Part shown: positions 24,846 to 32,623 of the stretch, piece after piece
Layout of the letters: the number at the start of each line of letters is the position of its first letter
How positions within the stretch are numbered: the first letter of the stretch is position 1
NCBI GenBank assembly: GCA_964500965.1
Contig: CAZCQZ010000015.1
Coordinates: forward strand, 1 to 41,371
Direction of reading: 5' to 3'
Length of the DNA stretch: 41,371 nt
From: JAISGQ01 sp964500965
GTDB lineage: Bacteria; Bacillota; Clostridia; Oscillospirales; Acutalibacteraceae
Notes under the pieces: generated by a model
Databases searched by the model: none
What the model saw: only the letters and a program-made list of their open reading frames with translations
Told to the model about the DNA's origin: nothing
Program-made: the position numbers and the translations under genes

Positions 24846-25556
24846 TTAAAGAGATACAGCGGTATCCAATGCAATTTCCATCATTTGTCCGAATGTATTC
24901 TGACGTTCCTCTGCGGTAAGCTCCGCACCTGTGAGAATATGGTCTGATATGGTGCATATGGCAAGAGCGTTTTTGCCGAGCTTTGCGGCGTTCATATAAA
25001 GTGCGGCGGCTTCCATTTCAATTGCCATAACGCCCATTCTTGCCCAGCGTTCCGTTGCGGTTTCGTCGTCATTGTAGAAAGTATCGGAAGAAAGCAGGCT
25101 TCCCACATGATATACCGCTCCGTGTTTTTTACACTGCTCAACGGCTTTTTCCAAAAGCCCGTAGCTGCAAATCGGCGCAAATGTTCCGGGCATTTTATAC
25201 TGAGAAGCATAATTTGAATTAGTGCAGGCACCCATGCCGACTACAATATCTCTTACGTTAATATGGGGATTGATAGCTCCTGCCGAGCCGATTCTGAGAA
25301 TATTATCCACATCGTAGAAGGAAAAAAGCTCATAGCTGTAGATGCCCATAGACGGCATACCCATGCCGCTTGCCATAACAGAAACCCTTTTGCCTTTATA
25401 AATTCCGGTATACCCCTGTATTCCCCTGATATTATTAACAAGTGTACAATCGGAAAGATAGGTTTCTGCAATAAACTTTGCTCTCAGAGGGTCGCCGGGC
25501 ATAAGTACCGTTTTGGCAAAATCTCCCGTTTTTGCGCTGTTGTGTGCAGTAGGCAT
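24846..25556 (-). CDS. deoD: Purine-nucleoside phosphorylase DeoD
   Basis: Hexameric NP-I family phosphorylase of 236 residues that splits purine (deoxy)nucleosides. Typical stretches are VLMPGDPLRAKFIAETYL, SGMGMPSMGIYSYELF (phosphate site) and AIEMEAAALY (ribose site), with catalytic SDHILTGAELTAEE near the C-terminus. Lies 3 nt after deoC, with its AGGAG site overlapping the deoC end. Confidence 0.97.
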   Translation of the reverse strand: MPTAHNSAKTGDFAKTVLMPGDPLRAKFIAETYLSDCTLVNNIRGIQGYTGIYKGKRVSVMASGMGMPSMGIYSYELFSFYDVDNILRIGSAGAINPHINVRDIVVGMGACTNSNYASQYKMPGTFAPICSYGLLEKAVEQCKKHGAVYHVGSLLSSDTFYNDDETATERWARMGVMAIEMEAAALYMNAAKLGKNALAICTISDHILTGAELTAEERQNTFGQMMEIALDTAVSL

Positions 25557-25559
25557 AAT

Positions 25560-26225
25560 TTATTCTCCTTTCAGCATTTGAACAAGCTTGACTATCCTGC
25601 TTGTGCCGAGCCGTTCGGCACCGAGCGACAGAAAAAGCTCGGCGTCCTCAAGGCTTGAAATTCCGCCGGCAGCCTTGATTTTAAGCGGCTTTTTAACGTG
25701 CTCGGCAAACAGGCGAATATCATCGGCAGTAGCACCGCCGGTTGAAAATCCGGTAGAGGTTTTAATAAAATCCGCATCGGATTCGCTGACAATTTCACAC
25801 ATCTTAATTTTTTCTTCATTTGTTAAAAGGCAGGTTTCGATTATAACCTTTAACAGCTTTCCGTTACACGAAGCCTTTACCTGATTTATTTCATCAAGTA
25901 CTCTGTCAAAGTGCCCTGCTTTTATGTCACCGATATTCACAACCATATCCACTTCATCTGCACCGTTGCATACGGCATCGTGAGCTTCAAAGCATTTTGC
26001 GGCAGTTGTGGAATAACCGTTGGGAAAGCCGATAACGGTGCATATCGGAAGTCTGCCGTTGACATATTCCGATGCCTGCTTTACGAACGAAGCAGGTATG
26101 CACACGGAAGCAACGGAATATTCTATTCCCTCATCGCATAGCTTTTTTATCTGCTCCCAGGTGCAGTCCTGCTTTAACAGTGTGTGGTCGCAGGCGGAAA
26201 GAATTTTAGAAATGTCAATACTCAT
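25560..26225 (-). CDS. deoC: Deoxyribose-phosphate aldolase
   Basis: Class I aldolase splitting deoxyribose 5-phosphate to acetaldehyde and glyceraldehyde 3-phosphate, the end of deoxynucleoside catabolism. The 221 residues are full length. The Schiff-base lysine is in DADFIKTSTGFSTGGAT near residue 158, and KVIIETCLL precedes it. First gene of the salvage operon. A phosphopentomutase gene (deoB) that would link deoD/pdp to deoC is not in the window. Confidence 0.97.
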   Translation of the reverse strand: MSIDISKILSACDHTLLKQDCTWEQIKKLCDEGIEYSVASVCIPASFVKQASEYVNGRLPICTVIGFPNGYSTTAAKCFEAHDAVCNGADEVDMVVNIGDIKAGHFDRVLDEINQVKASCNGKLLKVIIETCLLTNEEKIKMCEIVSESDADFIKTSTGFSTGGATADDIRLFAEHVKKPLKIKAAGGISSLEDAELFLSLGAERLGTSRIVKLVQMLKGE

Positions 26226-26307
26226 AGAAACTACCTCGTTTATTATTGATATTTGAAATCCGCTGTGTTATTATTATCATAAAGATAAATATAAGGCGGT
26301 GTATTTA

Positions 26308-26805
26308 ATGAGTGATTTTGAAGAACAATTCCTTGAACAGCTTTCACGGGCAAGAGCAAGACTTGAGGGAAAAGAAGCGTACGATGATGAAGCAATTGCC
26401 AATGAATTTGACCCGGACGCGGAAGTTGAATACAGTGAAAACACCGATTACGATGAAGCTACGAAAACTGAGCCGATTGAAAAGAATGCCGAAAAACCGG
26501 TCAGTACGCCTGTTGTGGCTGAGGCTAAGCCGATTAAAGACAGCTCACGTGAAAAAGGCGAATACATTTCGGTTATTTGGGGTTCTGTCGCTGTTGCAAT
26601 TGCGGTTGTTCTCTCCTGTCTGAAAATTTTTGTCGGCAGCAGTTCATCGGCATGGCAGTTTTTCAGCGAGTATTCGCCGTTTGCAGGTCTTGTCTGCGGA
26701 GCATCGGCAATGATTTTCGGCGCACTTCGTGTTAAAAAGAATAAAAAAGGTACTGCCGCAATCCTGCTTGGACTGCTTGCAATTTTAATCGCGGTGCTGA
26801 TTTAA
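26308..26805 (+). CDS. Acidic-tailed membrane protein, unknown function
   Basis: A 165-residue protein: residues 1-85 are acidic and Lys-rich, probably disordered (FEEQFLEQLSRARARLEGKE start), then three hydrophobic segments in residues 90-165 with a SAWQFFSEYSPFAG loop and a basic VKKNKKGT turn before the last one. The layout resembles the protein at 1401 (disordered head, two or three C-terminal helices), without obvious sequence identity. ATG at 26308 follows AAGGCGGTG. Divergent from deoC, and followed by a good terminator. Confidence 0.75.
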   Translation: MSDFEEQFLEQLSRARARLEGKEAYDDEAIANEFDPDAEVEYSENTDYDEATKTEPIEKNAEKPVSTPVVAEAKPIKDSSREKGEYISVIWGSVAVAIAVVLSCLKIFVGSSSSAWQFFSEYSPFAGLVCGASAMIFGALRVKKNKKGTAAILLGLLAILIAVLI

Positions 26806-26811
26806 AATATT

Positions 26812-26840
26812 ATGGGGGTGTAAAAGCATCCCCATTTTTT
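26812..26840 (+). terminator. Intrinsic terminator
   Basis: ATGGGGGTG (26812-26820) pairs with CATCCCCAT (26827-26835), 9 bp with one G-T, then a T-run to 26841. It ends the membrane-protein gene at 26308 and abuts the convergent nrdG stop. Confidence 0.85.
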
Positions 26841-27346
26841 TATAACTCCGCTTCGACCACAACGCCGGCGGCAAGGGAACGTTTGACATCAATTAGTCGC
26901 TGATTTCCCGACCCTCTGAAAAGCAGTTCAAGGCTTCTCTTTTCGAGTTCAAAAGGTCCGTCCACAAGAACAGAGCATTTTCCCAAAAGCTCAAGCCACG
27001 CTTTTCTTGACTTGCCCCCCTCAAGAAGCTGTTCAAAGGTATAGCCGCTGTAGGCAAAAATATCATACCCCAAAGCAGTAACCTTTTCCGCAAAATCAAG
27101 AAGTGCCTCTGCCTGGTCAAAAGGCTCTCCGCCTGATAACGTTACACCTTTGAGTAATGGATTCTTAACGATTTCGGCAATAATTTCATCTGTATCAGCC
27201 CAATATCCGCCGTTTGGGTCGTGGGTTTGAGGGTTGTGACACCCCTTACAGTGGTGATTACAGCCCTGCGTAAAAATTACATATCTAAAGCCCGGACCGT
27301 CTACAATTGATTCCGGTTCGATGCCCGAAAGCTTTATTTTGCTCAA
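26840..27346 (-). CDS. nrdG: Anaerobic ribonucleoside-triphosphate reductase activating protein
   Basis: Radical SAM activase that installs the glycyl radical on class III ribonucleotide reductase. The 168 residues are full length; the cluster motif is CNHHCKGC (CX3CX2C) near residue 30, with KGVTLSGGEPFDQ. TTG start with GAGGTG upstream. The reductase gene nrdD, normally adjacent upstream, is not here; a multispanning membrane protein precedes it instead, 21 nt away. Identity is nevertheless clear from the conserved GPGFRYVIFTQGC start. Confidence 0.93.
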   Translation of the reverse strand: MSKIKLSGIEPESIVDGPGFRYVIFTQGCNHHCKGCHNPQTHDPNGGYWADTDEIIAEIVKNPLLKGVTLSGGEPFDQAEALLDFAEKVTALGYDIFAYSGYTFEQLLEGGKSRKAWLELLGKCSVLVDGPFELEKRSLELLFRGSGNQRLIDVKRSLAAGVVVEAEL

Positions 27347-27367
27347 CTTAAAACACCTCGTAGAATA

Positions 27368-28258
27368 CTATTTTTCGTTCTCCTTAGATTCTTTGATAAT
27401 GTCCCTTGCAAGCACTGCAAAGGAAGCGTTCATGTAGGGATAAACATACAGCACGGGAACGATGAGAACGCAGGAAACGATTAAAGGAATAAAGCTTACG
27501 GCAAGGGCGATTACACGTCCTGTCTGTCCGCTCATAAGCTCTTTTGAGTGGGAAAAGCAGTGATTTATCTTTTTCATTCCCTTATCAAAATCGTTCATTG
27601 ACGCGAACAGATAGTCCGCAAGGAAATATTTAAGCATCAGGAGAATGAAAAGAATTATTCCCAGCAACAGCAAAAATGCAGTAACCGCAAGGTACAGTAT
27701 CGCTTTGTTGCGGTCGGTTATAATGCCTGTCCGATTGTATAGTGAAAACTGATAAACCGTAAGGCTTAATGCGGCAAAAGCGGCAATAAACGAGATTATG
27801 CCGTAAAAAATCTGACGTAAAACTTTTCCGATGCGGAACATCAGAAAGGAAATATATGCCGAATTTGTTCTGTAATAGAAAAACATTCTGGAAAGATATG
27901 TTTTTGACCCTTTTGCCACACTGTAATACCATCTGTACTGTCCCTGCTGCAAAGGCGATATGACAAGAAATCTGAGTAACAGGAAAAGCAGCGTTATTAA
28001 CTGAGCTCGTAAAAATTCTCCGGAGGACACCGCTTCGACAACGGAGTTTGCCGCACTGCTTAAATCCGTAATACCGGTCAGCTCAACGGTAATACTTTTG
28101 ATTACGCCGTACCCGGATAGCAATGATTCCACAAGCTGTTGAGCGAGATAAATGCAAAGCGTTGCCATCAGCAGAAACGCCATTGCCGCGTACGCTTTGC
28201 TCCAGTTCGGATATAGCTGCGTTTTTGCGGTGCTTTTAATTGACTTTGAAGTATGCAC
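27368..28258 (-). CDS. Multispanning membrane protein (DUF975-like)
   Basis: A 296-residue integral membrane protein with about six hydrophobic segments and a long interhelical region around residues 105-145 (QGQYRWYYSVAKGSKTY, a pattern recalling DUF975 proteins). Function unknown and family assignment tentative. GTG start after GAGGTG. It has its own promoter (28281-28309) and shares a transcript with nrdG. Confidence 0.7.
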   Translation of the reverse strand: MHTSKSIKSTAKTQLYPNWSKAYAAMAFLLMATLCIYLAQQLVESLLSGYGVIKSITVELTGITDLSSAANSVVEAVSSGEFLRAQLITLLFLLLRFLVISPLQQGQYRWYYSVAKGSKTYLSRMFFYYRTNSAYISFLMFRIGKVLRQIFYGIISFIAAFAALSLTVYQFSLYNRTGIITDRNKAILYLAVTAFLLLLGIILFILLMLKYFLADYLFASMNDFDKGMKKINHCFSHSKELMSGQTGRVIALAVSFIPLIVSCVLIVPVLYVYPYMNASFAVLARDIIKESKENEK

Positions 28259-28280
28259 ATATCCACCTCATTTCAATATA

Positions 28281-28309
28281 AATTATAACAGAGCACTCAC
28301 GTCATTTCA
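28281..28309 (-). promoter_or_regulatory. Sigma-A promoter for the membrane protein-nrdG pair
   Basis: Minus strand TTGAAA (28309-28304), 17 nt, TATAAT (28286-28281). Confidence 0.8.
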
Positions 28310-28330
28310 ATCGGTTTTTGTAGTATGAAC

Positions 28331-28377
28331 AAAAATAGCACCGAAATTATTTTGCCAAAGCAAAATGATTCCGGTGC
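28331..28377 (-). terminator. Intrinsic terminator of glpK
   Basis: An 18-position stem (28338-28355 with 28360-28377, two mismatches) with a 4-nt loop, followed on the minus strand by TATTTTT. It lies 25 nt after the glpK stop. Confidence 0.85.
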
Positions 28378-28402
28378 CGAATTTTATGAAGCTGTCGTAC
28401 TG

Positions 28403-29905
28403 CTATTGCTCCGTAGCCCAGCCCATGCTGCGCTCAACGGCTTTGTGCCAAAGGGAAATTTGTTTGTCGGCATTTTCCCTGCTCATCGCAGGCTTGAACA
28501 CCGCTCCGAGCTTCCATACTGCACGAAGCTCATCAAGGCTATTCCACACACCTGCGCCGATACCCGCAAAATACGCCGCTCCCAAAGCGGTGGTTTCGAC
28601 AAAATCCGGTCTGATAACATCAAGTCCGAGCAGGTCGGACTGAAGCTGCATAACAAAGCGGCTGTTGCTGACGCCGCCGTCAACCTTGATTTCGCGCAGT
28701 TCAATCCCGGAATCCTTTTCCATGGCTTTAAAAAGGTCGTAGCACTGCAACGCTATGCTTTCCAGCACGGCTCTTGCAATATGCTTATTTGAAGTACCGC
28801 GAGTAATGCCGAGCAGAACGCCGCGTGCGTACATATCCCAATACGGTGCGCCAAGTCCGGTAAATGCCGGGACAAAGCTTAATCCGCAACTGTCCTCAAC
28901 CTCCTCGGCAAAACGGTCTGCCTGTTGTGCCGATTCGATAATGTGAAGCTCGTCACGAAGCCATTTTATCGCACTTCCTGCATTGAATGCACTGCCCTCA
29001 AGAGCGTATGTAACCTTATCACCGAGCTGCCAGCAAACGGTGGTAAGCAGTCCGCTTTTCGATTCAATAGGCTGTTCGCCGGTGTTCATCAAAATAAAAC
29101 AGCCTGTTCCGTAGGTGTTTTTGGCACTGCCTGTTTCAAAACAGCACTGACCGAAGGTTGCGGCGTGCTGGTCACCGGCAATACCTGTGACCGGAATTGC
29201 CGCACCGAAAATTGATTCCACCGTTGTTCCGAAGTATCCTGCGCTTGCTTTGACTTCCGGCAGAGATTCCTTTGAAACGCCCATAATGTCAAGAAGTCTG
29301 CTGTCCCAATCGCGCCTGTGAATATCAAACAGCATGGTTCGGGAAGCATTTGTAATATCGGTTGCATGAACACGACCGCCTGTCAGATTCCAGAGCAGCC
29401 ACGAATCAACTGTTCCGAAACAGAGGTCACCGATTTCATTAAGCCTTGCGGCTTCCGGCACATTGTCGAGAATCCATTTCATTTTTGTTCCCGAAAAATA
29501 GGCGTCGACAATCAGCCCTGTTTTTTCCTTGATATATTCGGCAGTACCGTCATTTTTCAGTTTTTCGCAAAACGGCGCGCTTCTCCTACATTGCCATACG
29601 ATTGCGTTATATACCGGCTTGCCGGTTGAACGTTGCCACGCAACCACGGTTTCGCGCTGATTTGTAATTCCTATTGCAATGATTTCATCGGGTCTTACGC
29701 CGGCATCAACCATAGCCATTCGCGAGGAATCCAATTGAGACGAAAGTATTTCCATGGGATTGTGCTCAACATAGCCGGGCTGAGGAAATATCTGTTCAAA
29801 TTCCTTTTGAAAGCTGCCGACAGCTCTGCCGTTAAGGTCGAAGATAATGCATCTTGAGCTGGTCGTTCCCTGATCCATTGCCATTATGTATTTTTTATCG
29901 GGCAT
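28403..29905 (-). CDS. glpK: Glycerol kinase
   Basis: FGGY kinase of 500 residues making glycerol 3-phosphate. Diagnostic features are AMDQGTTSSRCIIFD at the N-terminus, WQCRRSAPFCEKLK, the glycerol-kinase sequence GAPYWDMYARG and KVDGGVSNSRFVMQLQSD. ATG at 29905 has GGGAGG upstream; an in-frame TTG at 29920 overlaps the region of that site. Lies 23 nt after the mreB-like gene in the same transcript. No glpF or glpD nearby. The His phosphorylated by the PTS in some Firmicutes enzymes was not located. Confidence 0.96.
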   Translation of the reverse strand: MPDKKYIMAMDQGTTSSRCIIFDLNGRAVGSFQKEFEQIFPQPGYVEHNPMEILSSQLDSSRMAMVDAGVRPDEIIAIGITNQRETVVAWQRSTGKPVYNAIVWQCRRSAPFCEKLKNDGTAEYIKEKTGLIVDAYFSGTKMKWILDNVPEAARLNEIGDLCFGTVDSWLLWNLTGGRVHATDITNASRTMLFDIHRRDWDSRLLDIMGVSKESLPEVKASAGYFGTTVESIFGAAIPVTGIAGDQHAATFGQCCFETGSAKNTYGTGCFILMNTGEQPIESKSGLLTTVCWQLGDKVTYALEGSAFNAGSAIKWLRDELHIIESAQQADRFAEEVEDSCGLSFVPAFTGLGAPYWDMYARGVLLGITRGTSNKHIARAVLESIALQCYDLFKAMEKDSGIELREIKVDGGVSNSRFVMQLQSDLLGLDVIRPDFVETTALGAAYFAGIGAGVWNSLDELRAVWKLGAVFKPAMSRENADKQISLWHKAVERSMGWATEQ

Positions 29906-29928
29906 AAGAAAGCCTCCCAAATTTCCGC

Positions 29929-30966
29929 TTAATAAGAATAAATATCAAGGGGCGAAGTTGCCAGTGACATTTCGTCAATGGCATCTATAAAGGAAAGAGC
30001 CTTGCCGGTACCTGCGACAACACAGCTCTGTGGGTCATGGGCAACATAGACATTGAGCCTGGTTTTTCTGGAAATCATTCTGTCAAGACCGTAGAGCATG
30101 GCACTGCCACCGGTCAACAGAAGTCCGTGGTCATAAAGGTCGGCAACCAATTCAGGCGGAGAATCCTCAATAACACTCTGGATTGCTCTGCATATGTAAA
30201 TGCATTGTTCTTCCAGTGCTTCAATAAGCTCGTCCGATGTAGCTTCAACCTGCCTGGGCATACCGCTGCTGGCATCACGTCCTTTAATTACCGAGGTCAG
30301 CAGCTTGTCTCTCGGCACAACGCCGCCGATTTCTCTTTTTAAGGTTTCGGCGGTTCTCGGCCCGATTATAAGATTGTGGTCTTTTCTGACCTGCTTGATA
30401 AGCGCATCGTCAAACTTGTTTCCGGCAAACTTAACCGAGGTTGAAACCACTGCGTTGTTAAGGGAAATAATACCTGCATCGGCTGTACCGCCGCCGACAT
30501 CGCACACAATCTGACCGAATGGCTGGGAAATATCAAGCCCTGCGCCTAATGCGGCGGCAATTACTTCGTCAATAAGGCAAACCTTTCTTGCACCGGCGGC
30601 ACGCAAAGCGTCAACCACAGCCCTGCGCTCAACCTCCGTTATTCCTATTGGAACGCATACAACAACTCTCGGCATGAAGATTTTGTTTCCGCAAACCAAT
30701 CGAACCAAAGCCGTCAGCATTGCTTCGGCAAGGTCATAATCGGAAATAACACCGTCTTTCAACGGATAAACCACTGCTATCCGGTCGGAGGTTCTTCCCA
30801 GCATTCTGTAAGCATCTGTACCGATTGCCAAAATTTCATCGGTATCTCTGTCAACAGCGACAACGGCAGGCTCTTTGAGCACAATACCCCTGTCCGGTGT
30901 AAAAATCTTAACAACCGAAGTTCCCAAATCTATTCCGACATCAACGCCCATATCCAAAGACGGCAC
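29929..30966 (-). CDS. MreB/Mbl-like rod-shape actin
   Basis: Bacterial actin homologue of 345 residues that would polymerise under the membrane and guide wall synthesis. Motifs are GIDLGTSVVKIF (phosphate 1), CDVGGGTADAGIISL (phosphate 2) and LLLTGGSAMLYGLDRMI (adenosine). GTG at 30966 is preferred: GAGGTG is then 6 nt upstream, while the earlier in-frame GTG at 30975 lies within that site. mreC and mreD do not follow; glpK does. Whether this is MreB, Mbl or MreBH cannot be settled here. Confidence 0.9.
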   Translation of the reverse strand: MPSLDMGVDVGIDLGTSVVKIFTPDRGIVLKEPAVVAVDRDTDEILAIGTDAYRMLGRTSDRIAVVYPLKDGVISDYDLAEAMLTALVRLVCGNKIFMPRVVVCVPIGITEVERRAVVDALRAAGARKVCLIDEVIAAALGAGLDISQPFGQIVCDVGGGTADAGIISLNNAVVSTSVKFAGNKFDDALIKQVRKDHNLIIGPRTAETLKREIGGVVPRDKLLTSVIKGRDASSGMPRQVEATSDELIEALEEQCIYICRAIQSVIEDSPPELVADLYDHGLLLTGGSAMLYGLDRMISRKTRLNVYVAHDPQSCVVAGTGKALSFIDAIDEMSLATSPLDIYSY

Positions 30967-30998
30967 TGCACTCACCTCACTTTTATTGCATACAATTT

Positions 30999-31026
30999 AT
31001 TATATCAAAAAACGACTTTATGTAAA
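30999..31026 (-). promoter_or_regulatory. Promoter of mreB-glpK overlapping the tyrS terminator
   Basis: Minus strand TTTACA (31026-31021), 16 nt, TATAAT (31004-30999). The -35 hexamer lies inside the tyrS terminator hairpin. Confidence 0.7.
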
Positions 31027-31043
31027 GACATAAAGCCGTTTTT
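31008..31043 (-). terminator. Intrinsic terminator of tyrS
   Basis: AAAAACG..TTTATGT (31008-31023) pairs with ACATAAA..CGTTTTT (31028-31043), tetraloop AAAG, followed by a T-run on the minus strand; 16 nt after the tyrS stop. Confidence 0.88.
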
Positions 31044-31059
31044 ATTTGTGTCGAAAATG

Positions 31060-32286
31060 TTAATTTAACATTGCCTTATGGAAAACCTTTTTGCCTTTTT
31101 TGATGACAACGTGACCTTTTTCAAAATCAGGCTTTGAAACAGCAGCCTTAACATCGCTGACCTTTTCGCCGTCAATCAGCACACCGCCCTGCTCTACAAG
31201 CCGTCTTGCTTCGCCCTTGGACTTTACCAGACCGCAGAGCACCATGAGCTGAGTTACTTCGATTGAGCCGTCCGTAAAATCGCTGTCGGCAATAACAGTC
31301 GAGGGCATGTTTTCAACATCGCCGCTGCCGCCGAAAATCGCTCTTGCGGCATTTCTTGCCTTGTCTGCTTCCGCTTCGCCGTGAACAAGCTTTGTGACCT
31401 CGTAGGCGAGAATTTCTTTCGCATCGTTGAGCTTGTTGTCGGTCCAGCTCTCCATTTCCTCAATCTGCTCAAGAGGCAGGAATGTAAGGAATTTGAGACA
31501 TTTAATAACGCTTGCGTCCTCTGTATTTCTCCAATACTGGTAAAAATCGTAGGGAGAGGTCTTGTTCGGGTCAAGCCATACCGCACCGCCCATGGTCTTA
31601 CCCATCTTCTTGCCGTCGCTGGTAGTCAGAAGCTGGAATGTCATGCCGTAGGCTTCCTTTCCCTCAACACGTCTGACGAGTTCAATACCTCCGAGAATAT
31701 TTGACCACTGGTCATCACCGCCAAGCTCAAGAACGCAACCGTACTTCTGATTTAAACAGAGGAAATCATAGCTCTGCATGAGCATATAGTTAAACTCAAT
31801 AAAGGAAAGTCCCTTTTCAAGTCTGGTTTTAAAGCACTCGGCTGTGAGCATACGGTTTACGGAAAAATGCACTCCGATGTCTCTGAGGAAATCAATGTAG
31901 TTAAGGTCATACAGCCAGTCGCCGTTGTTTAGCATCATGGCTTTGCCCTCACCGAATTCGACCACGTTTTCCATTTGCGAAACAAAGCAGTTTCCGTTGT
32001 GGGCAATTGTTTCCTTTGTCATCATAGAGCGCATGTCCGAACGGCCGCTGGGGTCACCGACCATAGCGGTACCGCCGCCGATGACGGCAATGGGCTTGTG
32101 ACCGGCTTTTTGCATATGGCGCATGATTACCATTTGAAGAAGATGTCCCACATGGAGACTGTCCGCCGTGGGGTCAAAGCCGATATAAAATGTGACCTGA
32201 CCGTTGTTGAGAAGCTCTCTTATTTTCTCCTCGTGTGTTGTCTGGGCGATAAGCCCTCTTGCTTTGAGTTCATCATAAACTCCCAT
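31060..32286 (-). CDS. tyrS: Tyrosyl-tRNA synthetase
   Basis: Class Ic synthetase of 408 residues charging tRNA-Tyr. HIGH appears as HVGH in GFDPTADSLHVGHLLQ near residue 47, the tyrosine site as QSYDFLCLN and GGDDQWSN, and the KMSKS loop as KMGKT. A C-terminal S4-like RNA-binding domain (residues 340-408) is present. ATG at 32286 has AAAGGAG upstream; longer readings run back into the T-box leader. Regulated by a tyrosine T-box. Confidence 0.97.
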   Translation of the reverse strand: MGVYDELKARGLIAQTTHEEKIRELLNNGQVTFYIGFDPTADSLHVGHLLQMVIMRHMQKAGHKPIAVIGGGTAMVGDPSGRSDMRSMMTKETIAHNGNCFVSQMENVVEFGEGKAMMLNNGDWLYDLNYIDFLRDIGVHFSVNRMLTAECFKTRLEKGLSFIEFNYMLMQSYDFLCLNQKYGCVLELGGDDQWSNILGGIELVRRVEGKEAYGMTFQLLTTSDGKKMGKTMGGAVWLDPNKTSPYDFYQYWRNTEDASVIKCLKFLTFLPLEQIEEMESWTDNKLNDAKEILAYEVTKLVHGEAEADKARNAARAIFGGSGDVENMPSTVIADSDFTDGSIEVTQLMVLCGLVKSKGEARRLVEQGGVLIDGEKVSDVKAAVSKPDFEKGHVVIKKGKKVFHKAMLN

Positions 32287-32324
32287 TTTTGATTTTCTCC
32301 TTTCGGTTTTACGGAGGAGCAATG

Positions 32325-32575
32325 AAAAACGCCCTCCGCACATAAAATGCAGAGGGCGTAATAAACGCGATACCACCTCAGTTTATCGACACCTCACGAT
32401 GCCGACCTCAGCGAGTGACTTCCATCACTCTGCGCTTTAACGGGCGCACACGGAAGCTCCTACTGTAATTTCAGAGTTTCAACTCCGAGATGTATTTCCA
32501 CTGTCGTGTTCACCGCCTTACACCAGCCGGCGGCTCTCTGCGGAACGCTGAACAATGTACTTCTTCTCATCAATG
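32325..32575 (-). ncRNA. T-box leader (tyrosine) upstream of tyrS
   Basis: Transcribed leader of about 250 nt. Landmarks on the mRNA: Stem I with the AG-rich GAGAG and GGUG elements, specifier codon UAC followed by A (32494-32492), the T-box sequence GGUGGUAUCGCG (32377-32366), and a terminator with arms CGCCCUCUGCA and UGCGGAGGGCG (32358-32330) plus UUUUU (32329-32325). The UAC codon agrees with tyrS downstream. Uncharged tRNA-Tyr should pair with the specifier and T-box and prevent the terminator. Confidence 0.92.
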
Positions 32576-32586
32576 TCATTATCAGT

Positions 32587-32615
32587 ATTAAATCACAAAG
32601 CGGTTGGTTTGTCAA
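32587..32615 (-). promoter_or_regulatory. Sigma-A promoter of tyrS
   Basis: Minus strand TTGACA (32615-32610), 17 nt, TTTAAT (32592-32587), just upstream of the T-box Stem I. Confidence 0.8.
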
Positions 32616-32623
32616 GAATTAAA

